Under the pieces are notes generated by a model, which was not told where the DNA came from, made no database searches, and saw only the letters and a program-made list of their open reading frames with translations. The position numbers were made by a program, and so were the translations under genes. Positions 63,957 through 64,000 of a stretch of DNA of 64,000 nucleotides are shown in pieces (positions within the stretch are counted from its first letter, which is position 1; the number at the start of each line of letters is the position of its first letter). This DNA is from Devosia soli (GTDB taxonomy: Bacteria; Pseudomonadota; Alphaproteobacteria; Rhizobiales; Devosiaceae), in assembly GCF_000970455.1 (NCBI RefSeq), contig NZ_LAJG01000014.1:62001-126000 (forward strand), read 5' to 3'.

Positions 63957-64000
63957 TCAGGTCTCCCGTGCAAACGGCGCTCCGGCATTCGGCCGGAGCG

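Noticed and set aside
1..64000. CRISPR arrays, prophage, insertion sequences, restriction-modification or toxin-antitoxin genes
   Set aside because: No spaced direct repeats, transposases, integrases, phage proteins or paired toxin-antitoxin frames were seen on either strand.

Overview
The window is about 60% GC and reads as chromosomal DNA of an alphaproteobacterium of the order Hyphomicrobiales (Rhizobiales), most like Devosia or a relative. The evidence is: gene clusters typical of that order (yajC-secDF-Mth938-squalene/phytoene-synthase-like; scpAB-tatABC-serS-surE; PIMT-tolC-popZ-valS), a PopZ polar organiser, an ExoR-type Sel1 protein, and two LexA sites of the alphaproteobacterial form GTTC-N7-GTTC. 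Genus assignment is inference. Almost everything is housekeeping. I see no prophage, insertion sequence, CRISPR array, toxin-antitoxin pair or recognisable defence system, and nothing I would call a new multi-gene system.

Left part (1-11.8 kb), nearly all on the minus strand: gyrA, a GNAT acetyltransferase, an MFS exporter, coaD, two cyclophilins (one periplasmic, one cytosolic), a small DMT-type permease, queA, an ExoD-family membrane protein, an MscS channel, tgt and the start of pgi. queA and tgt act in the same queuosine pathway. A palindromic intergenic repeat lies between the cyclophilin genes.

11.8-19.3 kb: two small regulator-target modules (ArsR plus SRPBCC; a QorR/HxlR-type repressor facing a QorB-like oxidoreductase), each with an inverted repeat in its promoter. 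They are followed by a large RND/MMPL-type exporter, a secreted protein, an isoprenylcysteine-methyltransferase-like protein, dtd and a DUF454 gene.

19.2-29.8 kb: ssb and uvrA, each behind a LexA-box candidate, with a secreted protein and a LysE exporter between them. Then come two tiny DUF1127-like genes, a PfpI/DJ-1 protein, trmFO and a thioesterase-like gene.

28.5-49.5 kb: the envelope and export core. It holds secDF and yajC (Sec), tatABC (Tat), an NlpD-like lipoprotein with a degenerate LytM domain, surE, serS, scpAB (condensin), xth, a serine hydrolase, an ErpA-type iron-sulfur carrier, a dGTPase, argS and a SPOR-domain protein. Relative to the arrangement I remember in other Rhizobiales, the xth-erpA-dgt-argS-SPOR block looks inverted, and nagZ and pcm are absent from their usual places.

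49.5-64 kb: an ExoR homologue, an ABC exporter with a possible leader ORF, a ZntB-type transporter, valS, popZ, tolC, a PIMT-family methyltransferase, tRNA-Cys, a family 25 glycosyltransferase, a DUF1345 membrane protein, and the ATPase and permease of a ribose/xylose-type sugar importer whose binding protein must lie outside the window.
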